Below, piece by piece: positions 5,389-6,568 of a stretch of DNA of 6,568 nt. Below the pieces are notes generated by a model. The model made no database searches and was not told where the DNA came from. It saw only the letters and a program-made list of their open reading frames with translations. How positions within the stretch are numbered: the first letter of the stretch is position 1; each line of letters begins with the position of its first letter. Made by a program: the position numbers and the translations under genes. Source of the DNA: Kofleriaceae bacterium (lineage in GTDB: Bacteria > Myxococcota_A > Polyangia > Haliangiales > Haliangiaceae); the NCBI GenBank assembly GCA_024642805.1, contig JAHEAK010000297.1:1-6568 (forward strand). Reading direction: 5' to 3'.

Positions 5389-6504
5389 ATGACGCAGCCC
5401 CACACATTGCGGCCCCACGCTCGTCGTGTCCTCGTCTCCGAGTACGGTCAAACCCCGCTCGAGGCCGTTGAGCGCTTTATGCACATGGAGGATCTCGAGC
5501 TGCCCAGCAGCCTTGGTGCGAAGGATGTGCTGGTGGCCATCAAGAGCGCTTCGGTGGGCTGGGTCGATCTCATCATGGCGAGCGGGCAATACCAGCACAT
5601 GGTCAAGCCGCCCTATTGCCCAGGCCTGGAGTACAGCGGCATCGTCCAGGCGATCGGTGCCGAGGTCGAGCGCTTCGCCCTTGGCGATCGCGTGCTGGTC
5701 GATGGTCTGCGCGCGGGCCCACGTTCCTCGGGTGCGTACCAGAGCTACGGCGGCTTCGCGAGTGTGGCGTTGGCCTCTGAGGACACGCTCTTTGCCGTGC
5801 CCGACGGCTTCGATTTCGATCAGGCTTGCAGTTTCCTTGGCAGCTACGAGACCGCGTATCACTGTCTCATCACCCGTGGTCGTGTGCAGGCGGGCGAGAC
5901 CGTTCTCATTCACGGCGCGTCTGGATCGACGGGCCTGGCGGCCGTGCACGTGGCTAAACTTCTGGGCGCGACCGTCATCGCCACCGGTCGTAGCGAGGAC
6001 AAGCTAGCCGTGGTCAAGGCGCAAGGCGCGGATCACGTGATCGCCTGCAAGAGCGAGTCGGGCGGCCTGCGCCCCTTTCGCGACGAGGTCAAAGAACTCA
6101 CTGGCGGCAAAGGTGTGCAGGTGGTCTACGACGGCGTTGGCGGCGATATTTCCATCGAGAGTCTGCGCTGTGTGCGCTTCGGCGCCCGCTTTCTCATCGT
6201 CGGCTGGGCAGGCACGCCCTTTGTGGCGCAGGGCAAAGGCGGGCGCGGAGCTCCCAACGCCAACATGCTGCCAACCAATCTCATCATGATGAAGGGGCTG
6301 GATGTACTCGGTTGCCCAACCGTCATCTCGACGGAGAAGGATCCAAGCATTCGCGCACAACGCCTCGAGGCTATCTTCGGCTGGATTGCGGCGGGCAAGC
6401 TCGTGCCCTTTGTCTCGCATCACTTCGCTCTTGATGATTTTAAAGATGCCTTGCGCGCCAAGTGGAGTGGGCAGGTCATCGGCGGCTGCGTCTTGCACCC
6501 ATAG
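5389..6504 (+). CDS. Zinc-independent MDR-family NAD(P)H:quinone oxidoreductase-like enzyme
   Basis: A 371-residue cytoplasmic medium-chain dehydrogenase/reductase. The N-terminal GroES-like domain shows SASVGWVDLIMASGQY (53-68), PPYCPGLEYSGIVQAIG (74-90) and FALGDRVLV (96-104). The Rossmann domain shows TVLIHGASGSTGLAAVHVAKLLGA (171-194), with the G-x-x-G-x-x-G dinucleotide loop at G176, G179 and G182, then IATGRSEDK. The Arg after that beta strand hints at NADPH preference. VVYDGVGGD (246-253) and the closing GQVIGGCVL are also family-like. EYSG replaces the GHE zinc-ligand motif and no structural four-cysteine lobe is seen, so it belongs with the quinone-oxidoreductase or enoyl-reductase branch. 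The exact substrate cannot be told. It starts 39 bp after the lysozyme stop on the same strand and could be co-transcribed, though no functional link is apparent. No clear ribosome binding site precedes ATG 5389. Confidence 0.88.
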   Translation: MTQPHTLRPHARRVLVSEYGQTPLEAVERFMHMEDLELPSSLGAKDVLVAIKSASVGWVDLIMASGQYQHMVKPPYCPGLEYSGIVQAIGAEVERFALGDRVLVDGLRAGPRSSGAYQSYGGFASVALASEDTLFAVPDGFDFDQACSFLGSYETAYHCLITRGRVQAGETVLIHGASGSTGLAAVHVAKLLGATVIATGRSEDKLAVVKAQGADHVIACKSESGGLRPFRDEVKELTGGKGVQVVYDGVGGDISIESLRCVRFGARFLIVGWAGTPFVAQGKGGRGAPNANMLPTNLIMMKGLDVLGCPTVISTEKDPSIRAQRLEAIFGWIAAGKLVPFVSHHFALDDFKDALRAKWSGQVIGGCVLHP

Positions 6505-6568
6505 CGGTGCGTTGGTTGCCTGGCTCTTGGCTCTCAGGTTGTGGAGCTCGGCACCAGCTGGTGGCTAG
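6505..6568. other. Right edge, no gene recognised
   Basis: These 64 bases follow the MDR stop codon. They contain a perfect 12-bp palindrome CACCAGCTGGTG (6552-6563) near the edge but no T-run to make it a rho-independent terminator. A - strand gene could end here (TAG read from 6567 to 6565), but nothing in the sequence identifies one. Confidence 0.5.

Noticed and set aside
4834..5949. Open frame of 371 codons on the - strand across the lysozyme 3' end and the MDR gene
   Set aside because: It spans two well-supported + strand genes and their gap, and its composition is that of an antisense shadow with no family motif.
6552..6563. Palindrome CACCAGCTGGTG as terminator of the MDR gene
   Set aside because: There is no loop and no T-tract, and it is cut close to the window edge, so a terminator cannot be supported.

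Overview
The window reads as chromosomal DNA of a Gram-negative bacterium from the Myxococcota (former Deltaproteobacteria) or close relatives. The main reason is that two secreted proteins end in a MYXO-CTERM-type tail (Gly-Gly-Cys, a short hydrophobic helix, then Arg/Lys), a surface-sorting signal characteristic of that group. The base composition is moderately high GC, coding density is high, and some secreted proteins have a modular build typical of these bacteria. I see no mobile element, phage gene, CRISPR array, tRNA or rRNA.

Layout. (1) Bases 2-223, + strand: the C-terminal end of an FG-GAP/VCBS-repeat protein with a calcium-loop motif. Its stop codon interlocks with that of the next, convergent gene. 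(2) Bases 220-3743, - strand: four genes in one direction. In transcription order they are a secreted beta-propeller protein, a secreted MYXO-CTERM N-acetylmuramoyl-L-alanine amidase (4-bp ATGA overlap with the propeller gene), a RarD-type EamA permease (23-bp gap), and a DUF2239 protein (55-bp gap containing its own AT-rich promoter-like region with two ACCCGGGTAAAA sites). (3) Bases 3744-4011: a divergent intergenic region with four perfect tandem copies of a 13-bp unit and a 19-bp hyphenated palindrome. (4) Bases 4012-5349, + strand: a secreted GH25 lysozyme with a golvesin-C-like beta domain, a Asp-Pro linker and a MYXO-CTERM tail. (5) Bases 5389-6504, + strand: a zinc-independent quinone-oxidoreductase-like MDR enzyme. 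The last 64 bases hold no recognisable gene.

How the genes may work together. The amidase cuts the peptide stem from N-acetylmuramic acid and the GH25 enzyme cuts the glycan strand, so the divergent pair attacks two different bonds of peptidoglycan. Both appear destined for the cell surface through the same sorting route. The propeller protein is probably co-translated with the amidase and may be its extracytoplasmic partner. RarD, DUF2239 and the MDR enzyme look like independent housekeeping or accessory functions that happen to be adjacent. The least explained parts are non-coding: the 13-bp tandem array between the two hydrolase units, and the twin palindromic sites laid over the DUF2239 promoter.
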